A DNA stretch of 64,000 nucleotides from contig CAJUSY010000023.1 in NCBI GenBank assembly GCA_910589545.1, forward strand, positions 277,257 through 341,256, read 5' to 3'. Source of the stretch: Peptoniphilaceae bacterium (lineage in GTDB: Bacteria > Bacillota > Clostridia > Tissierellales > Peptoniphilaceae). A model generated the notes under the pieces. It searched no databases and was not told the DNA's origin. It saw only the letters and a program-made list of their open reading frames with translations. Positions 25,999 through 34,007 of the stretch are shown piece after piece (position 1 is the first letter of the stretch; each line of letters starts with the position of its first letter). A program made the position numbers and the translations under genes.

Positions 25999-26397
25999 CT
26001 AATACCATCCATCAGTGTATTTCATGTATTTTGCCTTTTTAAAATAAGTGTTACCAATTGGACTTCCAGTAGCGTATTCGTAAATAGAAACGCTAATTTT
26101 GTTGGTATCTTCAAACAAATGTGGCAAATTATACAAGCTAAAATTAGCCAAATAATAACTGTAATTGTATTCAACCAATGGATCATCCTTAAAAATAACA
26201 TCAAAATCATAATCCCCAGTTTTATAATTATAGCTTGATGAAATCTTCAAAATATTATCTGTATTAGTTCCTTGTTGTTCCATGAAAGAATACAGCCTGT
26301 GTTTTCCACAAAAATATTGAACTGGATGATTAACAGTCCATCCAACAATTAAGTAGACGATTACAATTGTAAGTAAAATCTTTAATAACCTTTTCAT
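25999..26397 (-). CDS. Membrane-anchored protein of unknown function (tandem paralogue)
   Basis: 132 aa from the ATG at 26397. A GTG at 26406 is only 2 nt from the AAAGG site and would add three residues. One N-terminal membrane anchor (MKRLLKILLTIVIVYLIVGW) precedes an extracytoplasmic domain of about 110 residues with DFDVIFKDDPLVEYNYSYYL. No family recognised. A tandem duplicate lies directly downstream and is broken by a stop codon. Confidence 0.75.
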   Translation of the reverse strand: MKRLLKILLTIVIVYLIVGWTVNHPVQYFCGKHRLYSFMEQQGTNTDNILKISSSYNYKTGDYDFDVIFKDDPLVEYNYSYYLANFSLYNLPHLFEDTNKISVSIYEYATGSPIGNTYFKKAKYMKYTDGWY

Positions 26398-26504
26398 AAA
26401 TTTCACAACCTTTCTTGTGTTAATTACATTATACCCAAATTTTTCAAATTAGAATAGTAATAACTCTCCCCGGAATGTATGTATAAATGAAAGGGGGAGT
26501 GAAA

Positions 26505-26690
26505 ATGAAAAAATTAAAAATCACTTCAGTAAATGATGTAAACGGAACACAAAAGAAAAGTTCCAAAACTTTCAGTAACTTATCGTCAACAGTTACTAAC
26601 GAAAATTTGAAAAGTGCAGCGTATGCAATCAATTCATTAGTAGATTCTGATGAAAAACATGCGTATGTAGTAGAAGAAACAGAACTTTAG
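26505..26690 (+). CDS. DUF1659-domain protein
   Basis: 61 aa from the ATG at 26505, chosen because AGGGGGAG lies 7 bp upstream. An earlier ATG at 26487 precedes that site. The pattern NGTQKKSSKTFSNLSSTVTNENLKSAAYAINSL resembles DUF1659. Such proteins occur in Bacillota next to DUF2922 and YvrJ genes, as here. No molecular function is established. Confidence 0.75.
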   Translation: MKKLKITSVNDVNGTQKKSSKTFSNLSSTVTNENLKSAAYAINSLVDSDEKHAYVVEETEL

Positions 26691-26701
26691 GAGGTATTTA
26701 A

Positions 26702-26920
26702 ATGCAAGAATATTTACAAATCAAAATAGGCAATGATTCAAATGAAACAATGACCATCAATTTAACTAACTATGACCGTGCGAAAACTGAACAAGAAATC
26801 AGCAAAGTAATGGACAAAATCTTAGAAGCAAAAACATTCACTGGCAAAAAAGATATCTACAACAAAAAAGTCTCAGCAGATGTAATAACTGTAGATAAAA
26901 AACCAATGAATATACAATAA
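26702..26920 (+). CDS. DUF2922-domain protein
   Basis: 72 aa. The pattern of hydrophobic strand, polar turn, then DRAKTEQEISKVMDKILEAKTF and a second strand SADVITVDK resembles DUF2922. AGGAGG precedes the start. Middle gene of the conserved DUF1659-DUF2922-YvrJ trio. Confidence 0.75.
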   Translation: MQEYLQIKIGNDSNETMTINLTNYDRAKTEQEISKVMDKILEAKTFTGKKDIYNKKVSADVITVDKKPMNIQ

Positions 26921-26929
26921 GGATAACAA

Positions 26930-27076
26930 ATGGACGAATTCTTAAGTTTTGTCGGTAACGTCGGCTTTCCCATTTCAGTGACAGCATTTCTTCTAATCAG
27001 AGTTGAATCCAGATTAGAAGATATCAAAATCTCCATTGAAAAGCTCAACGCTATTCTCACTAACTTAAACAGATAA
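26930..27076 (+). CDS. yvrJ: YvrJ-family mini-protein
   Basis: 48 aa, read directly from the sequence: MDEFLSFVGNVGFPISVTAF, then LLIRVESRLEDIKISIEKLN and a short tail. The YvrJ family has this size and the hallmark FVGNVGFPI...LLIRVE. It has an N-terminal hydrophobic stretch and an amphipathic helix. It lies 9 bp after the DUF2922 gene and ends the trio before a terminator. Confidence 0.85.
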   Translation: MDEFLSFVGNVGFPISVTAFLLIRVESRLEDIKISIEKLNAILTNLNR

Positions 27077-27118
27077 CCTTAATTTCATATATCATTTCCT
27101 AAAATTTTTCTAACGAAA

Positions 27119-27153
27119 CGGTAAGTCTCATACGAGATTTACCGGTTTTTTAC
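27119..27153 (+). terminator. Terminator after the DUF1659-DUF2922-yvrJ operon
   Basis: CGGTAAGTCTC / GAGATTTACCG stem, ATAC loop, then TTTTTT. Confidence 0.85.
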
Positions 27154-27161
27154 GTTCAAAC

Positions 27162-27190
27162 AAAAAATCGACTCATTAAGAGCCGATTTT
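27162..27190 (-). terminator. Terminator of the transglutaminase-like gene
   Basis: On the minus strand AAATCGGCTC / GAGTCGATTT with one mismatch, TTAAT loop, then a T-run. Confidence 0.75.
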
Positions 27191-27200
27191 GGTTTACAAT

Positions 27201-28322
27201 TTATTTTGCTTCTTCAAATTTGATATTATATTCAAAATCTGCTGGATTGTAGTAATCAAGAGCTTTTCCTTCTACTTCAGCGTATGGATAACCGAAGTTA
27301 TTAAGTGGTTTGTCGTCTTGTTTTGGTTCAAGTATAAGGTCACGACCTGTAGTTAATGCTACACGAAGTGAATCCATTCCGCCCCAATAATAATCAGCAA
27401 GTTCTTTTGTTTTTTCATCAGATTTGTCTAGTTTTTGTTTTAAAACAGCTTTTAGAACATCGCCTGGATCTGCTTTAACCCAACCATGTCCTTGAAGGTA
27501 GAATTCAGACCAGCAGTGTTGTCCTTTAGTTTCATCATCAGAAGCTTTTTTGCTCATTCTTACACCGAAGATTTCACGAGCAGGAACACCACTTGCTCTA
27601 CACAAAGCTACAAAAACTGAGTGAATATCAGTACATTTACCTTGTGGCATATCCAATAATTTTTCAACTTCACCAGTACCGCAGCCTTTTACAGATTCGT
27701 CACGGTTCATATTAGCGATAGTCCAATCGTAAATTGCTCTTACTTTGTCCAAATCAGTAGTCTTACCTTCAGTGATTTCGTCAGCAAGTTCTTTTACTCT
27801 ACAATCAACAGGCATCATGCTGTGTGGTTGTAAGAATTCTTTAAGCTCTTCTTTTTTAGCTGGGTCTTCTTTTTCAGTAAGTTCTCCTCTTTTGATTTCC
27901 TTACGTTCAGCATCAAAAGCTAGAGAAACCTTACGATCAGTAGCTTCATTGTCCCATTCAACATAAAGCATCTTGTTACCTAACTCGTCAGTAGTTTGTT
28001 GTTGTTTAGCGTGAGCTTCATCCAAATCTACCTTAATGTTAGAAATCTTTTGGTATTCTGAATCTTGTGGAATTGGTAACCACAATTTTACAGATTTGCC
28101 TTTATCGTATTTTGACAAATCAACATTTGTTGTCAAAGTTCCTTTTCTTTCTGCGAAGTTTTCTTCCTTCTTTTCTTCTTTTTTGATTTCTACCTTATTA
28201 GTGTCTTCCATTGCAGTTTCTTCCTTCTTAGTTTCAGTAGTTTCTTGTGTGTTATTCTTAGCACATGCTGATAAACTAACCACAAATACCAATAAAAGTA
28301 AAATCTTTAATGCTTTTTTCAA
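27201..28322 (-). CDS. Transglutaminase-like lipoprotein
   Basis: 373 aa. The start is TTG at 28322, with AAAGGGGG 8 bp upstream and no in-frame ATG near. Signal peptide with lipobox LSAC (Cys20), then a Lys/Glu/Thr-rich spacer to about residue 58. The transglutaminase-like core has the papain-type triad Cys230 (PQGKCTDIHS), His269 (KGQHCWSEF) and Asp285 (WVKADPGD). Such proteins act as peptidases or crosslinkers outside the membrane, with substrate unknown. It lies 70 bp behind a rhodanese lipoprotein gene, but a terminator separates them. Confidence 0.85.
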   Translation of the reverse strand: MKKALKILLLLVFVVSLSACAKNNTQETTETKKEETAMEDTNKVEIKKEEKKEENFAERKGTLTTNVDLSKYDKGKSVKLWLPIPQDSEYQKISNIKVDLDEAHAKQQQTTDELGNKMLYVEWDNEATDRKVSLAFDAERKEIKRGELTEKEDPAKKEELKEFLQPHSMMPVDCRVKELADEITEGKTTDLDKVRAIYDWTIANMNRDESVKGCGTGEVEKLLDMPQGKCTDIHSVFVALCRASGVPAREIFGVRMSKKASDDETKGQHCWSEFYLQGHGWVKADPGDVLKAVLKQKLDKSDEKTKELADYYWGGMDSLRVALTTGRDLILEPKQDDKPLNNFGYPYAEVEGKALDYYNPADFEYNIKFEEAK

Positions 28323-28354
28323 AAAAACATCCCCCTTTATATATTTTTACATAA

Positions 28355-28385
28355 AATTAGGCAATACATTAAATATTGCCCAATT
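28355..28385 (-). terminator. Terminator of the small rhodanese lipoprotein gene
   Basis: On the minus strand AATTGGGCAATA / TATTGCCTAATT hairpin followed by TTTAT. Confidence 0.65.
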
Positions 28386-28392
28386 AAATATC

Positions 28393-28932
28393 TTATTTTG
28401 CTGCAGAACCTTCGATTTTATATCCTGCATCCATCCAAGCAACAATTCCGCCTGGGTGACGATATACATTCGTAAATCCAGCTTCTTTTGCGATAACTGC
28501 GCCGACATCACTTCTAGCACATCCAACAAAACCACAGTATACAACAACAGTTTTGTTTTTGTCATCTCCCAAAGCTTTCAAGAAAGCTTCTTTTTGTTCT
28601 GGTTTTAATTCGTCAGCTTTCATAGGCAATTCAGCATTTACAGCGCCAGGAATTCTGTTTTTGTCAAAAGATTTAGCCGGCATAGTGTCCACTATAACCA
28701 TGTCTTTCTTTTGGTCAATCCAAGAATTCAATTCTTCTGTAGATACAAGTCCATATCCACTCTTTTTAACAGCTTTTACAAGTTTCATACTTGCAGCTTC
28801 AATTTTTTGTTCGTTACCGTCCTTTGCAGTTCCAGGACCCTTGTTATCAGCTCCAGGAGCAGCTTTTTGGCAACCAGTTGCCAATACTAAAATCATGGCA
28901 AATAATGTCAAAGCCTTAATGAATTTCTTCAT
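28393..28932 (-). CDS. Single-domain rhodanese lipoprotein
   Basis: 179 aa. Signal peptide with lipobox LATGC (Cys21). One rhodanese domain with catalytic Cys133 in YCGFVGCARS, and downstream NVYRHPGGIVAWMDAGY, the usual end of the fold. The active loop contains a second Cys (138). Predicted to sit on the outer membrane face and move sulfane sulfur. It could work with the two-domain rhodanese lipoprotein at 24-25 kb. Divergent from the K+/H+ antiporter. Confidence 0.88.
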   Translation of the reverse strand: MKKFIKALTLFAMILVLATGCQKAAPGADNKGPGTAKDGNEQKIEAASMKLVKAVKKSGYGLVSTEELNSWIDQKKDMVIVDTMPAKSFDKNRIPGAVNAELPMKADELKPEQKEAFLKALGDDKNKTVVVYCGFVGCARSDVGAVIAKEAGFTNVYRHPGGIVAWMDAGYKIEGSAAK

Positions 28933-29311
28933 TATGAAATCCCTCCTAAAATATTATATATACTTATTATATCGTAAATTTTCATAATAATGTAGTTTTA
29001 TTTATTGAAATATTCTATAAATGGGACTTTTCGGCAATGTTTTTTACGATTATTTTATCATATTACGATAAATATAAAATAGGATTTATTTTAATAAACA
29101 TATTTACTATTATTAACAATAAATATCGCCGTTTTAAATAATAAAAATACATCAATGAAATAATAATAATTAAATTAATGAGAGCTTGTAAATTGTGCAA
29201 TAAATGATAGAACAATTAACTTGTCTAACTAAAACCAAAAATGATTATGGTATACTATAGTTAATTTGACATTTATTTATTAACGTTTTGTCGATTTCCC
29301 AAGGAGGAATT
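28933..29311. other. AT-rich divergent intergenic region
   Basis: About 380 bp without a gene between the rhodanese lipoprotein gene and the antiporter gene. A TATACT -10-like element lies near 29253 for the rightward gene. Otherwise nothing but AT-rich sequence is seen. Confidence 0.4.
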
Positions 29312-30901
29312 ATGTATATTTTAATTGTGGCTATTGTGCTTTTGTTGGCGCTTTTGGCTGTTAAATTTTCAAATAGATATGGTATTCCGTCGTTTCTATT
29401 GTTTATTATTTTAGGAATATCTTTTAATTTTTTCGGAAAGGATTTCAATAATTACAGATTTGTAGACGAGTTTTCGAGTGTTGCGCTTTTGATTATAATG
29501 TTTTACGGAGGTTTCGGTACGAATTTGAAAATGGCAAAATCTGTGACAACGCAGGGAGTTATCATGGCAAGTGCAGGTGTTGTGTTGACATCTGTTCTTA
29601 CGGGAGCTTTCTGTTATTTTGTACTTAAAATCAGTTTTGTGGAATCCATGCTTTTGGGTTCTGTTGTAGGTTCCACGGATTTTGCTTCGGTGAGTTCGAT
29701 TTTACGAAGCAAGAATTTGAACCTTAAATACTCCACTGCATCAATGCTTGAAATCGAAAGTGGTTCTAACGACCCGACAGCTTACACTATGACTATGATT
29801 TTCTTGTCTATTTTGATGGGGTCTAAGACTTCCGTGTTCAAACTAATTCTTCTTCAAGTTGGAATTGGGCTGTTGATTGGTTTTTTGATGGCGAAATTAA
29901 CCGAAAAATTGATTTTTAAGATAGATTTCTCACAAGACGGTCTGTTCACTGTTCTAATTATTTCCTGCGCACTTTTAACTTTTGCGATTAGCAAGAATTT
30001 GGGAGGAAATGCGTTCTTGTCAGTGTATGTACTGGGAATTATGATAGGGAATTTGGAATATTATAGGAAGAAAGAGGTTGTGTTCTTCTTCGATGGTTTT
30101 TCGGGAATAATGCAGATTGGTTTGTTCTTTTTATTGGGACTTTTGGCAGATCCTAAAAGTATCGTAAAGGCTGTTCCTGTGGCTTTTTTGGTGATGGTTT
30201 TTATCACGATTATTGCCAGACCTTTGGCAAGTATTCTGCTTTTGAAACCTTTTGGCTACAAGAAGAATCAACTTATTGTAATTTCTGCGGCGGGTTTCAG
30301 AGGTGCGGCTGCGATTGCGTTTGCGATTATGGTTATCAACAGTAACGCAAAGTTATCTGTGGATTTGTTCCATATAATTTTCGTGATTTGTCTGTTGTCT
30401 TGTTTAATTCAAGGATCCCTTTTCCCGATTATTTGTAGGAAAACCGATATGATTGATCCTGACGATACTGTGCTTAAAACTTTCAACTACTATAGTACGA
30501 AAAGCGATGTCGGTTTTATTGAGACAACAATCAATGAGCACAGTGAACTTGTTGGGAAAAAAGTTAAAGAAATTGGGCTTCATTTCGATATTATTGTGGC
30601 GAAGATTATTAGAGATAACAAACTTGTAGTTCCACGTGGTGATACTGTGATTTGTGAAAATGATACTGTCGTTATCGGGGGTAAGTCGTATTTTGATCCT
30701 ACAGGTTACGGTTTGGTGGAAATTACAATCAGTGACAAAAATATGTGGAATGGCATGAAATTAAAGGATATCGACATGATTAACAGTGAACTCGTGGTTA
30801 TGATTCAGTCCAGAAGTGGTGACATCATCGTTCCTTCGGGCAACGTTACACTTAACGTTGGGGATAAGTTGATTATTCTAAAAGAAACGGTAAGATTGTA
30901 A
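29312..30901 (+). CDS. K+/H+ antiporter (CvrA/NhaP2-like, CPA1 with TrkA-C domains)
   Basis: 529 aa from the ATG at 29312, preceded by AAGGAGG. A membrane part of about 12 segments (residues 1-385) has the antiporter motif VVGSTDFASVSSIL followed by EIESGSNDPTAYTMTM. The C-terminal cytoplasmic part carries two TrkA-C-like regions (VGKKVKEIGLHFDIIVAKI ... and LVVMIQSRSGDIIVPSG). These regulate activity in the family. Predicted to export potassium or sodium in exchange for protons. Confidence 0.88.
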   Translation: MYILIVAIVLLLALLAVKFSNRYGIPSFLLFIILGISFNFFGKDFNNYRFVDEFSSVALLIIMFYGGFGTNLKMAKSVTTQGVIMASAGVVLTSVLTGAFCYFVLKISFVESMLLGSVVGSTDFASVSSILRSKNLNLKYSTASMLEIESGSNDPTAYTMTMIFLSILMGSKTSVFKLILLQVGIGLLIGFLMAKLTEKLIFKIDFSQDGLFTVLIISCALLTFAISKNLGGNAFLSVYVLGIMIGNLEYYRKKEVVFFFDGFSGIMQIGLFFLLGLLADPKSIVKAVPVAFLVMVFITIIARPLASILLLKPFGYKKNQLIVISAAGFRGAAAIAFAIMVINSNAKLSVDLFHIIFVICLLSCLIQGSLFPIICRKTDMIDPDDTVLKTFNYYSTKSDVGFIETTINEHSELVGKKVKEIGLHFDIIVAKIIRDNKLVVPRGDTVICENDTVVIGGKSYFDPTGYGLVEITISDKNMWNGMKLKDIDMINSELVVMIQSRSGDIIVPSGNVTLNVGDKLIILKETVRL

Positions 30902-30936
30902 ATATTTTGTTAATTGTGAAATTTAATCTTAAAATT

Positions 30937-30945
30937 TGATATAAT
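30937..30945 (+). promoter_or_regulatory. Extended -10 promoter of the CDF transporter gene
   Basis: TGATATAAT about 40 bp before the start. Confidence 0.45.
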
Positions 30946-30985
30946 TAATGGATAAATACATTTAAATGGTTTAAGGAAGGATTTT

Positions 30986-32167
30986 ATGATAGATTTTTTG
31001 ATTCAAAAATTTGTTAAAAATTACGAGGACACGCAAAGCTTCACTACGCGTAGATCATACGGGAATTTGAGCAGTGCTGTGGGATTGTTCATTAACTTAT
31101 TTTTGTTTTCTACTAAATTAATAATAGGATTACTCACTAATTCCATCGCGATAATGGCTGATGCTATCAACAATTTATCGGATTGTTTCAGTATTATTCT
31201 GATGGTTTTAAGCTTTAGTATGAGCACGAAACCCGCCGATGAAAAACATCCGTACGGTCATTCACGATTGGAGTACATCTTCTCGTCATTGATTACGATT
31301 TTGGTCATTTACATCGGGGTTAAATTGGTTGTCGCATCATTTAAGAAGATTATTCATCCGGAAATCATCACATTCAACATTTATTCGTTGATTGTTCTAA
31401 TCGTAGCGATTGTGGCGAAGTTCTGGCTAAGCAAATTTTACTACAAAATTTCCAAGAAAATCGACTCGGATTTGTTGATGGCAACATCTGTGGATTCAAA
31501 AAGCGACTGCATATCCACATCCATCGTACTTATATCTGTTGTAGTGTTCAAATTGACGCACCTTAACGTCGACGCATACATCGGACTTTTGGGTGGTGTT
31601 ATCATCATCAAAAACGGATTTGAAATGATAACTGACACTGTGGACAAACTTTTGGGAACGGGTGCATCTAGAAAATTCGAGCGTGAAATCATTGATTTCA
31701 TCACATCTTATGACGGAATTTACGGTGCACACGATTTGAGAGTTCACGATTACGGCCCAGGTCACATCTTCATAACTGTGGATGTCGAAGTGAACAGCTC
31801 CGAAGAATTCATCAAGCTTCACTCATTAGCTGATAGAATTGAAAGGGATTTGATTGAACAAAAAGGCGTGTATTCCACAATTCACATGGATCCATTGGCA
31901 GTCAACAATCCTAAAGTTGAAAATTTGAGAACAATGGTCGCAAAAATCATCGACGATGTCAATGATGAATGGATATTGAATGATTTTAGAATTTGTCCTA
32001 AAAAAGAAGGCGACGAGATGATATTCGACATCAAAGTTGATATTGACGAAGAAATGGAAGACAAGAAAATCGTAGATATTGTGAAGGACAAAATCCTATC
32101 AAAAAACACAGACTACAAGCCAATTATAGCGATAACGAGAGGATATCAAAGAAGAAACTTCTACTAA
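30986..32167 (+). CDS. Cation diffusion facilitator (metal/H+ antiporter)
   Basis: 393 aa. Six membrane segments in the first ~215 residues, with metal-site motifs DAINNLSD in segment 2 and SVDSKSD in segment 5 and the loop HPYGHSR. The C-terminal cytoplasmic domain (about 220-390) is longer than in short CDF proteins, with a second region VENLRTMVAKIIDDVNDEW after the standard one. Family members export Zn, Fe, Mn, Co or Cd. The N/DxxxD site does not settle which. AAGGAAGG precedes the start. Confidence 0.9.
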   Translation: MIDFLIQKFVKNYEDTQSFTTRRSYGNLSSAVGLFINLFLFSTKLIIGLLTNSIAIMADAINNLSDCFSIILMVLSFSMSTKPADEKHPYGHSRLEYIFSSLITILVIYIGVKLVVASFKKIIHPEIITFNIYSLIVLIVAIVAKFWLSKFYYKISKKIDSDLLMATSVDSKSDCISTSIVLISVVVFKLTHLNVDAYIGLLGGVIIIKNGFEMITDTVDKLLGTGASRKFEREIIDFITSYDGIYGAHDLRVHDYGPGHIFITVDVEVNSSEEFIKLHSLADRIERDLIEQKGVYSTIHMDPLAVNNPKVENLRTMVAKIIDDVNDEWILNDFRICPKKEGDEMIFDIKVDIDEEMEDKKIVDIVKDKILSKNTDYKPIIAITRGYQRRNFY

Positions 32168-32168
32168 A

Positions 32169-32804
32169 ATGAAAAACATTAAACGAATTTACGAAAAAAA
32201 CCCACTCAAATTCATACTAGAAGTGTACGGTGTGTATTTGGTGTGGTTTTTTGCGATGGAAAAACTACCCAACAAAAATTATCACATAATTTATTCAAAA
32301 CTAGACGACTACATTCCATTTTTTAAACCTGCGATATTGATGTATTCCTCGTGGTTTTTGATGTTAGTAATACCATTTGTATATCTTTTAAAGAAAAAAT
32401 CGTACGACAACCTCTACCGCATAATCATCCCGATGTTTTCTGTGATGTTCATATCACTGATAATTTATGTAATATATCCGACAGCTTTGAATATTAGAGT
32501 CACAGACATCACTGGAAATGATGTGTGCTCTTGGTTAATCAGACAAATTCACAAAATAGATCCTCCGAATAACGTGTGTCCGAGCATTCACGTATCGACA
32601 ACGGTGATAATCGACAACCAGTTTCGAAAAATATTGCAAAATAATAGAAAAATAAAAATATTGTTCATATTGTGGGATGTGGGAATTTGCATAAGCACCA
32701 TGCTTGTCAAACAACACAGCATTATCGATGTAGTGTGTGGAATTATTCTAGCTCATGCTATACTTTTCGTTTTCAACAAAAAACAAAACACAGCTAATCA
32801 CTAA
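32169..32804 (+). CDS. PAP2-superfamily membrane protein
   Basis: 211 aa with about six membrane segments. The PAP2 catalytic motifs are recognisable as NVCPSIHVSTT (the PSxH motif) and KQHSIIDVVCG (the xxxHxxxD motif). The first Arg/Lys motif is not obvious. Family enzymes dephosphorylate lipid phosphates such as undecaprenyl pyrophosphate or phosphatidate. It begins 1 bp after the CDF gene stop without its own ribosome-binding site. Confidence 0.75.
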   Translation: MKNIKRIYEKNPLKFILEVYGVYLVWFFAMEKLPNKNYHIIYSKLDDYIPFFKPAILMYSSWFLMLVIPFVYLLKKKSYDNLYRIIIPMFSVMFISLIIYVIYPTALNIRVTDITGNDVCSWLIRQIHKIDPPNNVCPSIHVSTTVIIDNQFRKILQNNRKIKILFILWDVGICISTMLVKQHSIIDVVCGIILAHAILFVFNKKQNTANH

Positions 32805-32826
32805 TCAGTGAGAGGCTGTGTTTTTT
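32785..32826 (+). terminator. Terminator after the PAP2 gene
   Basis: AAAACACAGC / GCTGTGTTTT stem enclosing a smaller TCACT/AGTGA hairpin. The stem begins inside the PAP2 coding end. Confidence 0.8.
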
Positions 32827-32841
32827 GGTTTGAAGAATAAT

Positions 32842-33099
32842 TTATTTGTTTGAAACTGGGAAGACAAATGATAATATCAATAAAATCACAAATGCTAGAA
32901 TTGATATAACATTGATTATAATGTGCAATAATCTGAGATTTTTGTTGGATATTTGATTTCTTAAAGCCAAATTTAAAATAGCGAATGGAATCAAATACAA
33001 TAAAACGAATCCTTGTTGACCGAATCCATCAAAAAATATCAGTCCTATTAATATAATAATTTGCGCCAAATAAGACAAAGGCATTAGTAATTTTTTCAT
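32842..33099 (-). CDS. Small three-segment membrane protein, unknown
   Basis: 85 aa with three hydrophobic segments (about 5-23, 27-44 and 55-80) and a short charged loop LRNQISNKNLRLL. No family recognised. It follows the ECF S-component gene by 7 bp, so the two are probably co-transcribed. Confidence 0.65.
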   Translation of the reverse strand: MKKLLMPLSYLAQIIILIGLIFFDGFGQQGFVLLYLIPFAILNLALRNQISNKNLRLLHIIINVISILAFVILLILSFVFPVSNK

Positions 33100-33106
33100 A
33101 AAAATT

Positions 33107-33607
33107 CTAATCTTTCAACATTTTTTCTGTTATTTTCAAAAATCTCTTCCAAATAAGTGCGAATATCACAAAGTTTACTGCCGCTTGGACTGAGTTTGGA
33201 AGAATTGTAGCGATTGCTGTTTTGTTTGTGTAGAGGATAACTGATGTGAAGTAATATCCCACAACCATTACCAATTCGCAAATGATTCCTGCAGTTAGGA
33301 CTGTGGATGTTTTTTGGTTGTTGATTTTCTTCAAGAATAATCCCATTACAAGTGCCATCAATCCTTTGACCACGAATGTAAATGGTGCAAATGCTGCATA
33401 TCCAAGTAATAAATCCGCCAAGCTTGAGCCAAAAGCAGCGGCAATCATTCCGATTATAGGGCCAAATGCTACGGTGGATAATAATATAATGAAGTCTCCA
33501 AGATTAACGTAACCCATTGCTGGAGACACTGGTATTTTGATTACCATTGTGAAAAACGTTGTAAGTGCTATGAAAATCGCTGCTGTTGTAATTTTTTTAG
33601 TGTTCAT
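33107..33607 (-). CDS. ECF transporter S component
   Basis: 166 aa with five to six membrane segments. The typical S-component start KKITTAAIFIALTTFFTMVI, the loop PAMGYVNLGDFIILL and GPIIGMIAAAFGSSLADLLLG identify the family. These proteins give substrate specificity to energy-coupling-factor vitamin importers, sharing the EcfAAT module encoded elsewhere. Substrate not assignable. GAGGAATC-type ribosome-binding site 3-8 bp upstream. Confidence 0.82.
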   Translation of the reverse strand: MNTKKITTAAIFIALTTFFTMVIKIPVSPAMGYVNLGDFIILLSTVAFGPIIGMIAAAFGSSLADLLLGYAAFAPFTFVVKGLMALVMGLFLKKINNQKTSTVLTAGIICELVMVVGYYFTSVILYTNKTAIATILPNSVQAAVNFVIFALIWKRFLKITEKMLKD

Positions 33608-34007
33608 TGATTCCTCCTCGTTTTTATATATTATAAAACATTTGTGTGGTGGTTAATAGTAACAAAATCTGAAAAATTTATGGTAACAGATTGCATGCAC
33701 AAATTTAATTTTAAAAATATTTTTGGAAAAAAATGTAGTAAACTCTCGATTTCACACATTAATATTCACTAAAATAATAAAAAAACAATGAACAATAAAC
33801 ACTATCAGTAATTTGTTTAATTAAAACGACTTAATTTACAAAATGAGTGAGATTTAATCTTTAATTTAATGAAAACGATAGAAGTATATTTATTAAAATA
33901 AAAAATTTCAATAAGATTGACATTTATGTTTTAGTTAAGTAAAATTATGTTATGAGCAAAAAGCAAATATTTTGCCGATTTTGCGGATAAAAAAGTAGGA
34001 GGGAAAT
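33608..34007. other. 400-bp AT-rich intergenic region before the giant protease
   Basis: Divergent intergenic space. Apart from the promoter at 33917-33945 and the ribosome-binding site AGGAGGG at about 33997, no gene or clear repeat is seen. Confidence 0.5.
33917..33945 (+). promoter_or_regulatory. Promoter of the subtilase gene
   Basis: TTGACA at 33917-33922, 17-bp spacer, TAAAAT at 33940-33945, giving a leader of about 55 nt. Confidence 0.75.
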
